From positions 124,001 through 188,000 of the forward strand of contig NZ_JAAVUW010000006.1 of assembly GCF_018449605.1 (NCBI RefSeq): a DNA stretch of 64,000 bases. The letters are read 5' to 3'. Position numbers and translations under genes: made by a program. Shown piece by piece: positions 1 to 8,198 of this stretch (positions are counted from its first letter, which is position 1; every line of letters begins with the position of its first letter). This DNA comes from Luteibacter sp. dw_328 (GTDB taxonomy: Bacteria > Pseudomonadota > Gammaproteobacteria > Xanthomonadales > Rhodanobacteraceae). The notes below the pieces were generated by a model. The model searched no databases. It had not been told where the DNA came from and saw only the letters and a program-made list of their open reading frames with translations.

Positions 1-597
1 ACGCAGGTAGTACACGTAGGCGAAGGCGGCGAAGAAGAACAGGCCTTCAATGCACGCGGCGAAGCAGATCAGGTTGAGCAGGAACTGCCGGCGGTGTTCG
101 CGGGTGTCCAGGCGGTTGAGGCCCTGGATGGAGTCGATCCACTTGAAGCAGAACTCGCCCTTCGCTGCGATCGACGGGATGCTCTCGATCGCCGCGAACG
201 CCTTGTTGCGTTCCGAAGGTTCCGGAATATAGGTGTCGAGCAGGGTGAGGTAGAACTGCACGTGCAGCGCTTCCTCGTAAAGCTGGCGCGAGAGGTACAT
301 GCGCGCTTCGGGCGAATTGATGTGCTGGTAAAGGTTCAGCACGAGGTTGTTCGACACGATCGTGTCGCCGGTGGCGAAGAAAGCCACGAGGCGATGGATC
401 AAGTGGCGATCCGCGTCCGACATCTTCGACTTCAGGTCCGACGTGTCCAGCGAGAAGTCCACTTCTTCCACCGTCCAGGTGTTGCGGATGGCGGAGCGGT
501 ACATCTCGTAGAACTGCGGATACTTCATCGGCCGCAGCGTCAGTTCGAAGCCGGGGTCGAGGATGTTGGAGTCGCGGGTGATCGGTGCAGCGGACAT
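1..597 (-). CDS. nrdB: Ribonucleoside-diphosphate reductase subunit beta, class Ia (partial)
   Basis: The minus strand reads an open frame of 199 codons from ATG at 597 to the window edge without a stop, so the C-terminal half is missing. The product begins MSAAPITRDSNILDPG and continues with the NrdB-type helical core: a metal-ligand helix with YEEALHVQFY, then ESIPSIAAKGEFCFKWIDSI and a FAACIEGLFFFAAFAYVYYLR segment. NrdB carries the diiron-tyrosyl radical cofactor and pairs with NrdA to make deoxyribonucleotides in the cytosol. It lies 165 bp downstream of nrdA on the same strand, so co-transcription is expected, but the gap holds three repeat copies. Family identity is clear; the radical-bearing Tyr lies near the cut and was not checked individually. 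Confidence 0.93.
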   Translation of the reverse strand, partial: MSAAPITRDSNILDPGFELTLRPMKYPQFYEMYRSAIRNTWTVEEVDFSLDTSDLKSKMSDADRHLIHRLVAFFATGDTIVSNNLVLNLYQHINSPEARMYLSRQLYEEALHVQFYLTLLDTYIPEPSERNKAFAAIESIPSIAAKGEFCFKWIDSIQGLNRLDTREHRRQFLLNLICFAACIEGLFFFAAFAYVYYLR

Positions 598-628
598 CGG
601 GTACCTCTGGAAAGAATGAGCGGCTTTT

Positions 629-653
629 GTGGGAGCCGCTTCAGCGGCGATGG
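629..653 (+). repeat. Dispersed palindromic repeat, CTTCAGCGG variant
   Basis: The copy reads tgtgggagccgcttcagcgg followed by cgatg. It is the first of three related palindromes in the nrdA-nrdB gap; the arms GCCGCT and AGCGGC make a short hairpin. The same motif recurs across the window, mostly just after stop codons. Confidence 0.75.
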
Positions 654-684
654 GTGCTTGCGTCGGTCTGGCCCGCTGCCGCGG

Positions 685-709
685 GATCGCCGGCAATAGC
701 CGGCTCCCT
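685..709 (-). repeat. Dispersed palindromic repeat, diverged copy
   Basis: The stretch gatcgccggcaatagccggc followed by tccct has the same shape as the repeat family (GATCGCCG, short loop, CGGCTCC), but the loop is aatag instead of atgaat. It is the second palindrome in the nrdA-nrdB gap. Confidence 0.5.
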
Positions 710-724
710 CAGGTTTCCGGTACC

Positions 725-751
725 CCCATCGCCGATGAATCGGCTCCTACA
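725..751 (-). repeat. Dispersed palindromic repeat, ATTCATCGG variant
   Basis: Read on the minus strand this is the full consensus GTAGGAGCCGATTCATCGGC followed by GATGGG. It sits 12 bp after the nrdA stop codon and is inverted relative to the copy at 629. It may act on the polycistronic mRNA as a stabilising or attenuating hairpin (inference). Confidence 0.8.
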
Positions 752-762
752 TTTCTCTACTG

Positions 763-3276
763 TTACTGGCAGGCTTCGCAGTACTCGGGGTTCTCGAGCG
801 AGCAGAACACCGCGGCTTCGGCCTGTTCCTGGGCATCCGCGGCCGGGGCGATCGGTGCCTGCACGGCGGCCGGGGAGCTGACCGTGGTCTTGGCAATACG
901 CGTAGCCGGACGCGAGCGCAGGTAGTAAGTCGTCTTGACGCCCGACTTCCACGCGTACATGTACATGGAGGAGAGCTGGCCGATGTTCGGGTTCTCCATG
1001 AAGAGGTTCAGCGACTGGCTCTGGTCGATGTACGCACCGCGCGCGGCGGCGAGGTCGATCAGCGCCTTCTGCGGCAGTTCCCACGTGGTGCGGTATACCT
1101 CGCGCAACCGAGCCGGGATGGACGTGATGCCCTGGACCGAACCTTCGGCGAGCTTGATCTGGTCACGCACTTCGCCGGTCCACAGGCCCAGCGTCTTCAG
1201 CTCGTCGACCAGGTAGCGGTTGACCACCAGGAAGTCGCCCGACAGTGTTTCGCGCTTGAACAGGTTCGACACCTGCGGCTCGATGCACTCGTAGCAGCCG
1301 GCGATCGAGGCGATGGTTGCCGTCGGCGCGATGGCGATGAGCAGCGAGTTGCGCAGGCCCTTGGCCTTGATCTTCTCGCGCAGCTCGGCCCAGCGGCCGT
1401 CGGCATCGGTCGGCGTGGCGGCCGGCCAGTAGTCGAACTGCATCTCACCATTGGCCGAACGGGTTTCTTCGAAGCCCGGCAGCGGGCCGTCGCGCTCGGC
1501 GATCTCGTTGGACATGGACAGCGCGTGGAAGTAGATCTCTTCCTGGATACGCGTCGACAGCTTGCGGGCTTCTTCCGAATCGAACGGCAGGCGCAGCTTG
1601 AAGAAGACGTCCTGAAGGCCCATCACGCCGAGACCGACCGGGCGCCACTTCATGTTCGCCGTCTTCGCCGTGGCGATCGGGTAGAAGTTGAGGTCGATGA
1701 CGCGGTTGAGCTGGCGCACGGCAGTGCGCACGGTGGTGGCGAGCTTGTCGTAGTCGAACTGGCCGTCCACCACGTGGCGGGCGAGGTTCACCGAGCCGAG
1801 GTTGCACACGGCCGTCTCACCTTCCGAGGTCACTTCGAGGATCTCGGTGCACAGGTTGGACAGGTGGATGACGTTCTGCGGCAGCGCCGTCTGGTTGCTG
1901 GTGGCGTTGGAGCGATCCTTGAAGGTCATCCAGCCGTTGCCGGTCTGGGCCAGCGAACGCAGCATGCGGGCGTAAAGCTCGCGGGCCTTGATCGACTTCG
2001 AGGCGAGGCCTTCGGCTTCGGCCTTTTCATAGGCGGCGTCGAAGGTCGGGCCCCAGGTGTCGACGAAGTGCGGGACGATCTTCGGGTCGAACAGCGACCA
2101 GTCGCCATCGATCTCCACGCGGCGCATGAACAGGTCGGGGACCCAGTTGGCCAGGTTGAGGTTGTGCGTGCGGCGGGCGTCGTCGCCGGTGTTCTCGCGC
2201 AGCTCGAGGAACTCCTCGATGTCCGCGTGCCAGGATTCCAGGTACACGCAGGCCGCGCCCTTGCGCTTGCCGCCCTGGTTCACCGCGGCAACCGAGGCGT
2301 CGAGCGTCTTCAGCCAGGGCACGAGGCCGTTGGAATGACCGTTGGTGCCCTTGATCAGCGAACCGCGCGAGCGGATGCGCGAGTACGCCAGACCGATACC
2401 GCCGGCGAACTTCGACAGCTGGGCCACGTCGCCATACTTGGCGTAGATGGATTCCAGCGCGTCCTGCGGGGAGTCGAGCAGGAAGCACGACGACAGCTGC
2501 TCATGCGCGGTGCCGGCGTTGAACAGGGTCGGCGAGCTGGCCAGGTACTCCAGCGACGAGAGCATGCGGTACAGCTCGAGCGTCTCGGCCACGTCGTTGC
2601 CGCCGAGCGCGCAGGCGATGCGCATGAAGAAGTACTGCGGCGTTTCGATCACGAAGCGCTTGGTCGGGTGACGCAGCAGGTAACGGTCGTACACCGTGCG
2701 CAGGCCGAAATACTCGAAGCGACGCGAACCGGTCGTGTCGATCGCATCGTTGAGCTTGCGCGCGTTGATCTGCACGAAGTCGCGGAGGCGCTCGTTGAGG
2801 ATGCCCAGGTCGAAGCCGGTCGAGATCGACTGCGAGAAGGACTGGATGTCCTGGCCCGACACTTCCTTGTCGACGAACGCGGCGAGCAGGCGCGCGGCGA
2901 GCTGGCCGTATTCCGGCTCTTCGGCCGTGAGCGCGGCCGAGGTGCGGATCGACAGCTGGTCGAGTTCCTGGGTGGTGGCACCGTCGTACAGGCCGCCGAT
3001 CGTCTTCAGCGCCACGCGCATCGGATCGACCGCAAACAGGCCATCGGCGCTGCGCGTCACCGCGCGCACGATCTTGTTCACGTCGACCACTTCGTGGCCG
3101 CCGTTGCGCTTGGTCACGCGCATCTGGCCGGGATTGTGCGGCGGCGTCAGCGCGAAGGCCGGCGGGGCGTCGTTCTTGTAACCGGCGGCAGGCGCCTTGT
3201 CGGTTGCTGCGGAGGGAGTGGCGGCCGCGTCGGCCGTCTCGGTGCGCTCGCGCGCTGCGGAATCCATCGTCGTCAT
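763..3276 (-). CDS. nrdA: Ribonucleoside-diphosphate reductase subunit alpha, class Ia
   Basis: An 837-residue product. An N-terminal Ala/Thr-rich tail (about 1-50) precedes an ATP-cone starting near residue 52 (MRVTKRNGGHEVVDV), then the reductase barrel. The redox cysteine lies in SSCFLLDSPQDALESI, the radical Cys/Glu pair in NLCTEI, the second redox Cys in AVCNLGSVNLA, and the tail cysteines in EYCEACQ at the extreme C-terminus. It reduces ribonucleoside diphosphates together with NrdB. The frame stays open to 3423, but that extension is Arg/Pro-rich and unlike the family, so ATG 3276 (MTTMDS) was chosen. Regulation is visible upstream: cobalamin riboswitch, two NrdR-like boxes, and a six-codon upstream frame overlapping the start as ATGA. 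Confidence 0.95.
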   Translation of the reverse strand: MTTMDSAARERTETADAAATPSAATDKAPAAGYKNDAPPAFALTPPHNPGQMRVTKRNGGHEVVDVNKIVRAVTRSADGLFAVDPMRVALKTIGGLYDGATTQELDQLSIRTSAALTAEEPEYGQLAARLLAAFVDKEVSGQDIQSFSQSISTGFDLGILNERLRDFVQINARKLNDAIDTTGSRRFEYFGLRTVYDRYLLRHPTKRFVIETPQYFFMRIACALGGNDVAETLELYRMLSSLEYLASSPTLFNAGTAHEQLSSCFLLDSPQDALESIYAKYGDVAQLSKFAGGIGLAYSRIRSRGSLIKGTNGHSNGLVPWLKTLDASVAAVNQGGKRKGAACVYLESWHADIEEFLELRENTGDDARRTHNLNLANWVPDLFMRRVEIDGDWSLFDPKIVPHFVDTWGPTFDAAYEKAEAEGLASKSIKARELYARMLRSLAQTGNGWMTFKDRSNATSNQTALPQNVIHLSNLCTEILEVTSEGETAVCNLGSVNLARHVVDGQFDYDKLATTVRTAVRQLNRVIDLNFYPIATAKTANMKWRPVGLGVMGLQDVFFKLRLPFDSEEARKLSTRIQEEIYFHALSMSNEIAERDGPLPGFEETRSANGEMQFDYWPAATPTDADGRWAELREKIKAKGLRNSLLIAIAPTATIASIAGCYECIEPQVSNLFKRETLSGDFLVVNRYLVDELKTLGLWTGEVRDQIKLAEGSVQGITSIPARLREVYRTTWELPQKALIDLAAARGAYIDQSQSLNLFMENPNIGQLSSMYMYAWKSGVKTTYYLRSRPATRIAKTTVSSPAAVQAPIAPAADAQEQAEAAVFCSLENPEYCEACQ

Positions 3277-3293
3277 TGTGTTGGCAGCCCCAT
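3273..3293 (-). other. Six-codon upstream frame coupled to nrdA start
   Basis: On the minus strand ATG at 3293 opens a six-codon frame (MGLPTQ) whose TGA overlaps the nrdA ATG as ATGA. The only strong Shine-Dalgarno sequence nearby, GGAGGT at 3311-3306, lies 12 nt before this ATG but 29 nt before the nrdA ATG. The layout suggests that ribosomes load on the mini-frame and re-initiate on nrdA. This is inference; it may be coincidental. Confidence 0.4.
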
Positions 3294-3449
3294 GGCCTTG
3301 GTCAAACCTCCGTCCCGAGGGTCGGCTCGATGCGATGGGGGCGAAACACGGGAAATGTCGGGGACGGAGCGCCTTTGAAGGGCTCCGGTCCGCGACGTGC
3401 TTCCCCGCGGAAGCCGTCACCACTATCGAGGCCTCTCGGGCACCGATTG

Positions 3450-3630
3450 CTGGCAGGTCTTCGGACTCGTGGACGTGGACCTTGCGGTCCGCCTACCCGT
3501 CGCTTCCCAGTCCCCGAAGGACCAGTGCATTGAACGGGATCGTTTCCACTTACCGCTGCGGGGCAGTTCCGGATTCACACCGGTATTCCCTATTAAGTCC
3601 GACGGGCAGTCGCGCCTCTCCGGACACCAA
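3450..3630 (-). promoter_or_regulatory. Cobalamin (B12) riboswitch in the nrdA leader
   Basis: Read on the minus strand, the leader holds the conserved cobalamin aptamer blocks in order: GGTGTCC, AATAGGGAAT, CCGGTGTGAATCCGG, ACTGCCCCGCAGCGGTA, a variable arm with CACTGG, CTGGGAAGC, then the B12-box end GAGTCCGAAGACCTGCC. Order and spacing fit the class well. The aptamer ends about 175 nt before nrdA, leaving room for an expression platform; the GGAGGT at 3311-3306 is a plausible target. Known logic for this arrangement is that B12 switches off the B12-independent reductase when a B12-dependent class II enzyme (NrdJ) is available. No nrdJ lies in this window. Confidence 0.92.
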
Positions 3631-3634
3631 CGAG

Positions 3635-3650
3635 ACACACGATATAGCTG
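3635..3650 (-). promoter_or_regulatory. nrdR box: Candidate NrdR box 1
   Basis: The plus strand reads ACACACGATATAGCTG, about 11 of 16 matches to the NrdR consensus acaCwAtATaTwGtgt. It overlaps the putative -10 of the nrdA promoter. Taken alone it is weak; its value is that it starts exactly 32 bp from the stronger box at 3667. Confidence 0.5.
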
Positions 3651-3667
3651 GCGAAGGGGTGCGTCAA
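3639..3667 (-). promoter_or_regulatory. Putative nrdAB sigma-70 promoter
   Basis: On the minus strand TTGACG (3667-3662) is followed after 17 nt by TATCGT (3644-3639); a 15-nt spacing to TATATC is also possible. Transcription would start near 3632, just ahead of the riboswitch. Both hexamers lie within or beside the two NrdR-like boxes. Confidence 0.5.
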
Positions 3668-3682
3668 CACAAGATGTAGGGT
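3667..3682 (-). promoter_or_regulatory. nrdR box: Candidate NrdR box 2
   Basis: ACACAAGATGTAGGGT matches 13 of 16 positions of the NrdR consensus. It overlaps the putative -35. The 32-bp start-to-start spacing to the box at 3635 (three helical turns) is the known arrangement for tandem NrdR sites repressing nrd operons. Confidence 0.65.
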
Positions 3683-3836
3683 GTTGGCGTAGGTGGTTGA
3701 TCGGCTGGGGAGTCCCTGTTGTCAAGCGTTTTTCGACGGCTCGCCAATGAAGGTTCTGTGAAGGCCGTCTACACAAAGGGAACCACAATGAACCGATAAA
3801 ATCGCCGCCCACCAGCCACCCACGATTGCTCGACAG

Positions 3837-6671
3837 ATGCCCTCATCGTTCGCATTGCAGGACCAGACTCTCCTTTCCCATGCGCTCGATGCCCTGCCAT
3901 TCGGCTTTGCGGCCGTGTCGGCTTCGGGAGAGCTGCTCTACGCCAACGCCTGGGTGACCGCCCGCTTGCGCGAACACGAGCCTTCGGGGTTCCTCGGCCT
4001 GTGGGAGCCCGACAGCCGGGATCGCCTTGTCGCGGCGCTGCCGCTGGTCATACCAGGCAACGGCGTGCGCGAGCTGGCCCTCGCCACGGTCGATGGAGCC
4101 CACGTGCGGGTATCGCTCGAAGCCCGGCCGGGTTTGCCAGCCACCGCGGCGGTGACGATCCGTTCGGCGGGAGAGGGCACCGACGGCTCCGGTGCCGCCG
4201 AAGATCGCCGCGTTGCCCTGATCGAGATCGGCAACCTGCTGCGCGATCTGGAAGATCCGGCCGATATTGCCTACCGTGTCGCTGAGGTACTCGGCCGGAC
4301 GCTGAAGGTGAGCCGGGCCGGCTACGGCACGATCGACCCGGTGGCCGAAACCATCACGGTGGAGCGAGACTGGAATGCGCCAGGGATCCAGACCCTCGCC
4401 GGCGTGCTGCACTTTCGCGACTACGGCAGCTACATCGATGAGCTCACACGTGGCGTGACCACGGTGATCACCGACGCCCGGACGGACCCACGCACGGCTG
4501 CCACCGCCGATGCCCTGGCCGGCATCACCGCCTTGTCCTTCATCAATATGCCGGTGACGGAACGGGGCGGCTTCGTCGCCCTCCTGTACCTCAACCACGC
4601 GGACCCTCGCGACTGGTCCGAGGAAGAGATCAGCTTCGTCAGCGAAGTAGCCAGCCGCACGCGCGTGGCCGTGGAACGGCGCCGTGCCGAGCACGAGCTC
4701 CGGCTACTGGCCAAAGATCTCGAGCGCCAGGTCGTCGAGCGTACCTACGAGCGCGACCGGGTCTGGACTCTCTCCAGCGACATCCTGGTCGTGGCCGACA
4801 CCGACACCCGCCTGCTCTCGGTCAATCCGGCGTGGACAGCCATCCTGGGTTGGAGCGAGCGCGACACGGTCGGTCGTTCCTACCTCGACTTCGTTCACCC
4901 GGAAGACATTTCTCGCACCCAGGAGGAAACCGGTCACCTGGCCGAGGGCGAGACCACGCTTCGCTTCGAGAACCGCTATCGCACCGCCAGCGGTGACCTG
5001 CGCACGCTCTCGTGGCGGGCGGTGCCCAGCGAGGGCCTGATCTTCGCCGTGGCCCGTGATGTCTCGGCCGAGCGCGACCGCGAAGCGGCGCTGGACGTCG
5101 TCCAGGAGCAGTTGCGCCAGGCGCAGAAGATGGATGCGATCGGTAACCTCACCGGCGGCGTGGCCCACGATTTCAACAACCTCCTCCAGGTGATCAGCGG
5201 CAATCTGCAGTTACTCGCCGCCGACGTCTCCGGTAACGAACGCGCGGAGCGTCGCGTCGCCAATGCCATGGCGGGTGTCACGCGCGGTTCCAAGCTTGCC
5301 GCACAGCTGCTCGCCTTCGGTCGCCGCCAGCCGCTGGCACCCAAGGTCGTCAACATCGGTCGCTTCGTCCGCGACATGGACGAACTGTTGCGCCGCGCGT
5401 TGGGCGAGGCCATCGAGGTGGAAACCGTGATCGCCGGCGGGTTGTGGAACACCCTGGTGGATCCCTCGAACGTGGAGAACGCGCTGCTCAACCTCGCGAT
5501 CAACGCGCGCGACGCGATGAACGGCCAGGGTCGCCTCACCGTCGAGGCAGGCAATGCCTTGCTCGACGACGCTTACGCCAAGGGCTATGCCGACGTCCGC
5601 CCGGGCCAGTACGTGATGCTCGCCGTGACCGATACCGGTACGGGCATGCCGCAGGAGATTCTTGGACAGGTGTTCGAGCCGTTCTTCACCACCAAGCCGG
5701 AGGGGCGCGGTACGGGGCTGGGCCTGTCCATGGTCTACGGCTTCGTGAAGCAGTCCGGCGGGCACGTGAAGATCTATAGCGAGCCGGGCGAGGGCACCAC
5801 GGTGAAGATCTACCTGCCGCGCTCGACCCAGGGCGAAGACCGCGTGGTCGAGCTCGACGAGGAGGGCGTACGCGGCGGCGATGAAACCATACTCGTCGCC
5901 GAGGACGACGAAGCCGTGCGCGACACCGTGGTCGGTCTGCTCACCGACCTGGGTTACCGCGTGCTCAAGGCGCGCGATGCGGAAAGCGCACTGTCGATCA
6001 TCGAAAGCGGCATTGCGATCGACCTGCTGTTCACCGACGTCGTCATGCCGGGTCCACTGCGTAGCCCGGAACTGGCGCGCAAGGCGGTCGAGCGGCAGCC
6101 TGGCATCGGCGTGCTTTTCACCTCCGGGTACACCGAAAACGCCATCGTGCACGGCGGCCGCCTGGACGAAGGTGTGGAGCTGCTGAGCAAGCCATATTCC
6201 CGCGAGGCGCTGGCGCGCAAGATTCGCCATGTGCTCGCCGGGCGCGTACCGCGCGCGCCGGTCGGCCCCCTGGCCGCGCCAGCACCCTCGTTACCCCCGC
6301 CCCATGGCCTTCCGGCGTCCTTGCGCATCCTGGTAGTCGAAGACGATGCGCTCATCCGCATGGCGGTCACCGAGATGCTGGAAAGTCGTGGGCATACGGT
6401 CTACGAAGCCGGGGATGGTCACGAAGCCATGCGCTTGCACGGTGCGGAAGCCATCGACATCCTGCTCACCGATGTCGGCCTGCCCGGGATGAACGGCGTG
6501 GAAGTGGCTGAGCGCATGCGCGAGGTGCAGCCGTCGCTGCCAGTGCTCTTTGCCACTGGCGACCAGACCGCCAATGGCGTCCAGCGCGACGCGCGCACGG
6601 CGATCATCGTCAAACCGTATGGGGTCTCCGATCTGATCGATGCGATCGGACGGATTACGCGGCCGGCGTAG
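3837..6671 (+). CDS. Hybrid sensor histidine kinase with two receiver domains
   Basis: A 944-residue product with no membrane segment or signal peptide, so probably cytosolic. Domain order: PAS-like (about 1-110), GAF (about 125-285), PAS (about 305-420), a short coiled coil, HisKA with phospho-acceptor His444 in GGVAHDFNNLL, HATPase with the N box (NLAINARDAM) and G boxes (DTGTGMP, GRGTGLGLSM), receiver 1 (about 683-795, Asp734 in FTDVVMPG) and receiver 2 (about 825-940, Asp879 in LTDVGLPG). The HDFNN type of kinase is common in soluble hybrid kinases. No output domain is fused and no partner regulator is adjacent. Its stop lies 2 bp from the convergent SDR gene. The signal sensed is unknown. 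Confidence 0.93.
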   Translation: MPSSFALQDQTLLSHALDALPFGFAAVSASGELLYANAWVTARLREHEPSGFLGLWEPDSRDRLVAALPLVIPGNGVRELALATVDGAHVRVSLEARPGLPATAAVTIRSAGEGTDGSGAAEDRRVALIEIGNLLRDLEDPADIAYRVAEVLGRTLKVSRAGYGTIDPVAETITVERDWNAPGIQTLAGVLHFRDYGSYIDELTRGVTTVITDARTDPRTAATADALAGITALSFINMPVTERGGFVALLYLNHADPRDWSEEEISFVSEVASRTRVAVERRRAEHELRLLAKDLERQVVERTYERDRVWTLSSDILVVADTDTRLLSVNPAWTAILGWSERDTVGRSYLDFVHPEDISRTQEETGHLAEGETTLRFENRYRTASGDLRTLSWRAVPSEGLIFAVARDVSAERDREAALDVVQEQLRQAQKMDAIGNLTGGVAHDFNNLLQVISGNLQLLAADVSGNERAERRVANAMAGVTRGSKLAAQLLAFGRRQPLAPKVVNIGRFVRDMDELLRRALGEAIEVETVIAGGLWNTLVDPSNVENALLNLAINARDAMNGQGRLTVEAGNALLDDAYAKGYADVRPGQYVMLAVTDTGTGMPQEILGQVFEPFFTTKPEGRGTGLGLSMVYGFVKQSGGHVKIYSEPGEGTTVKIYLPRSTQGEDRVVELDEEGVRGGDETILVAEDDEAVRDTVVGLLTDLGYRVLKARDAESALSIIESGIAIDLLFTDVVMPGPLRSPELARKAVERQPGIGVLFTSGYTENAIVHGGRLDEGVELLSKPYSREALARKIRHVLAGRVPRAPVGPLAAPAPSLPPPHGLPASLRILVVEDDALIRMAVTEMLESRGHTVYEAGDGHEAMRLHGAEAIDILLTDVGLPGMNGVEVAERMREVQPSLPVLFATGDQTANGVQRDARTAIIVKPYGVSDLIDAIGRITRPA

Positions 6672-6673
6672 GC

Positions 6674-7582
6674 TCAAGGCAACATATGCCCTCCGGTCAC
6701 CCCGTAGGTCTCCCCGGTAATAAAGCTGGCCTCCTGCGAAGCCAGCAACACATACACCGGCGCACACTCCACCGGCTGTCCGGGCCGCTTCAGCGGCACG
6801 TTCTTGCCGAACTCCACCAGCTTCTCCTGAGGCTGTCCGCCGCTAGGCTGCAGCGGCGTCCATACGGGTCCCGGCGCCACCGCGTTCACGCGGATGCCCT
6901 TCTCGGCGACCTGTTTGGCCAACGCCTTCGTGAACGCGACGATCGCCGCCTTCGTCGGCGCGTAATCGAGGAGGATGTCCGACGGCTCGTAGGCCTGGAT
7001 CGAGGCGGTGTTGACGATGGCGGCGCCGGGCGGCATGTGCGGTAACGCGGCCTTGCACAGCCAGAACAGCGCGAACACGTTGGTCTGGAATGTTTCCTGG
7101 AACGCCGCACTTTCCAGCTCGTCGATGGACTTGGCAAACTGCTGGCGTCCGGCCACATTGGCGAGAATATCCAGGCCACCCAGCTCCTTCACGGCCTTCG
7201 CGATCAGTTGTTTGCAGAACGCCTCGTCCTTCAGGTCGCCGGGCACGCCGATCACGGTATGGCCTTCGCCTGTAAGCAAACCGATCACTTCGTCGGCGTC
7301 TTTCTGTTCCGAGGGCAGGTAGTTGATCACCACGCTGGCGCCTTCACGCGCAAAGGCGATCGCCGCCGCGCGTCCGATACCGGAGTCGCCTCCGGTGACC
7401 AGCGCCTTGCGATCCTTCAGGCGGCCATTGCCGCGATAACTGGTTTCGCCGTGATCGGGGCGCGGCACCATCTCCCTGGCGAGGCCGGGCGCGGGTTGCG
7501 GCTGCTTGGAGAAGTCCGGCTGCGGATACTGGGTGCGCGGGTCGCGCATCGCATAAGGGTCGTACGTCGCGTGCTTTGCCAT
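6674..7582 (-). CDS. SDR family oxidoreductase (YghA-like)
   Basis: A 302-residue classical-type short-chain dehydrogenase with an N-terminal extension of about 55 residues rich in Pro/Gln, typical of the YghA/YhdF stress-associated subgroup. The Rossmann motif is GGDSGIG (64-70) and the catalytic pair is Tyr207 and Lys211 in YAPTK; the usual NNAG is ANVAG here. The C-terminal GETYGVTGGHMLP is standard for the subgroup. The substrate is unknown; members are annotated as aldehyde reductases or glucose 1-dehydrogenases without strong proof. ATG 7582 is the natural start. It is convergent with the hybrid kinase and probably monocistronic. Confidence 0.9.
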   Translation of the reverse strand: MAKHATYDPYAMRDPRTQYPQPDFSKQPQPAPGLAREMVPRPDHGETSYRGNGRLKDRKALVTGGDSGIGRAAAIAFAREGASVVINYLPSEQKDADEVIGLLTGEGHTVIGVPGDLKDEAFCKQLIAKAVKELGGLDILANVAGRQQFAKSIDELESAAFQETFQTNVFALFWLCKAALPHMPPGAAIVNTASIQAYEPSDILLDYAPTKAAIVAFTKALAKQVAEKGIRVNAVAPGPVWTPLQPSGGQPQEKLVEFGKNVPLKRPGQPVECAPVYVLLASQEASFITGETYGVTGGHMLP

Positions 7583-7649
7583 GGGGAAAACCTCTGGGGG
7601 AGGCTTTCCGGTTTACGGGGCGGAACGTCCATGTCCCGTCCACGTCATG

Positions 7650-8102
7650 TCATTTGCCCATGCCGCCGAGCATGCTCTTGCCCTGCTTGAGCACGGCTTT
7701 ACAGACCTTGTGCGTGAGCTTCTCTTTCATGTCGCCAGTGGGCGAGCTGTCCGAGCCGGCCGCGCCGCCAAGGTCGAGGGTCTTGCCATCCTTGGACTTG
7801 AGCAAGCCCTTGGCGCCGTCGAGATAGCCCGCGTCCTGCGTTGGCGCGGCAGCGGCCGTGGACGATTTGCCGCCGAGCTTGCCCAGCAGCTGGTCCTTCA
7901 CCCCCGAGGCGCCACTGTCGCCGCCGAGGTAGTTGTTGGTCACGCAATACTGCAGGATGCCAGCGGCATTGCTGGTACTGCCCGATGTCAGCGAACTGGT
8001 AGATCCACCCATCATCCCTTTAAGGCTGTCGAGCTGCGCGGCGGAAGCAGCGCCCGAGGCGACGGTGAGAGTGAGGGCGATACCGGCGAGGACGGTCTTC
8101 AT
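7650..8102 (-). CDS. DUF2501 family exported protein (YjjA-like)
   Basis: A 150-residue protein with a clear Sec signal peptide (hydrophobic core LAGIALTLTVASGAASA, probable cleavage after ASA). The mature part has the DUF2501 pattern: QLDSLKGMMGG, a Ser/Thr-rich stretch, then ILQYCVTNNYLG with one Cys and VKDQLLGKLGG, ending with a second Cys in HKVCKAVLKQGKSMLGG. Two cysteines in an exported protein suggest a disulfide. Function of the family is not established. It is divergent from the rhamnosidase gene. Confidence 0.85.
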   Translation of the reverse strand: MKTVLAGIALTLTVASGAASAAQLDSLKGMMGGSTSSLTSGSTSNAAGILQYCVTNNYLGGDSGASGVKDQLLGKLGGKSSTAAAAPTQDAGYLDGAKGLLKSKDGKTLDLGGAAGSDSSPTGDMKEKLTHKVCKAVLKQGKSMLGGMGK

Positions 8103-8198
8103 GACGTTGGCTCCGGAGTTTCGAGGTCCGGAAGGGATAAACCTTCGCGCGTTAGATGGATGTATGCGACCGGAGCCGCAGCGCCTTCCTGGCCGGTT

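Noticed and set aside
1525..3378. A 617-codon open frame on the plus strand across nrdA
   Set aside because: It is antisense to the clearly homologous nrdA; long antisense frames arise from G+C-rich codon use. The product is Arg/Val/Gln-rich and matches no family I recognise.
3277..3423. N-terminal extension of NrdA to ATG 3423
   Set aside because: The extra 49 residues are Arg/Pro-rich and not family-like, and lie in the riboswitch expression-platform region.
3423..3812. 129-codon minus-strand frame in the nrdA leader
   Set aside because: It overlaps the cobalamin aptamer and the NrdR boxes; the reading frame is incidental to the structured RNA.
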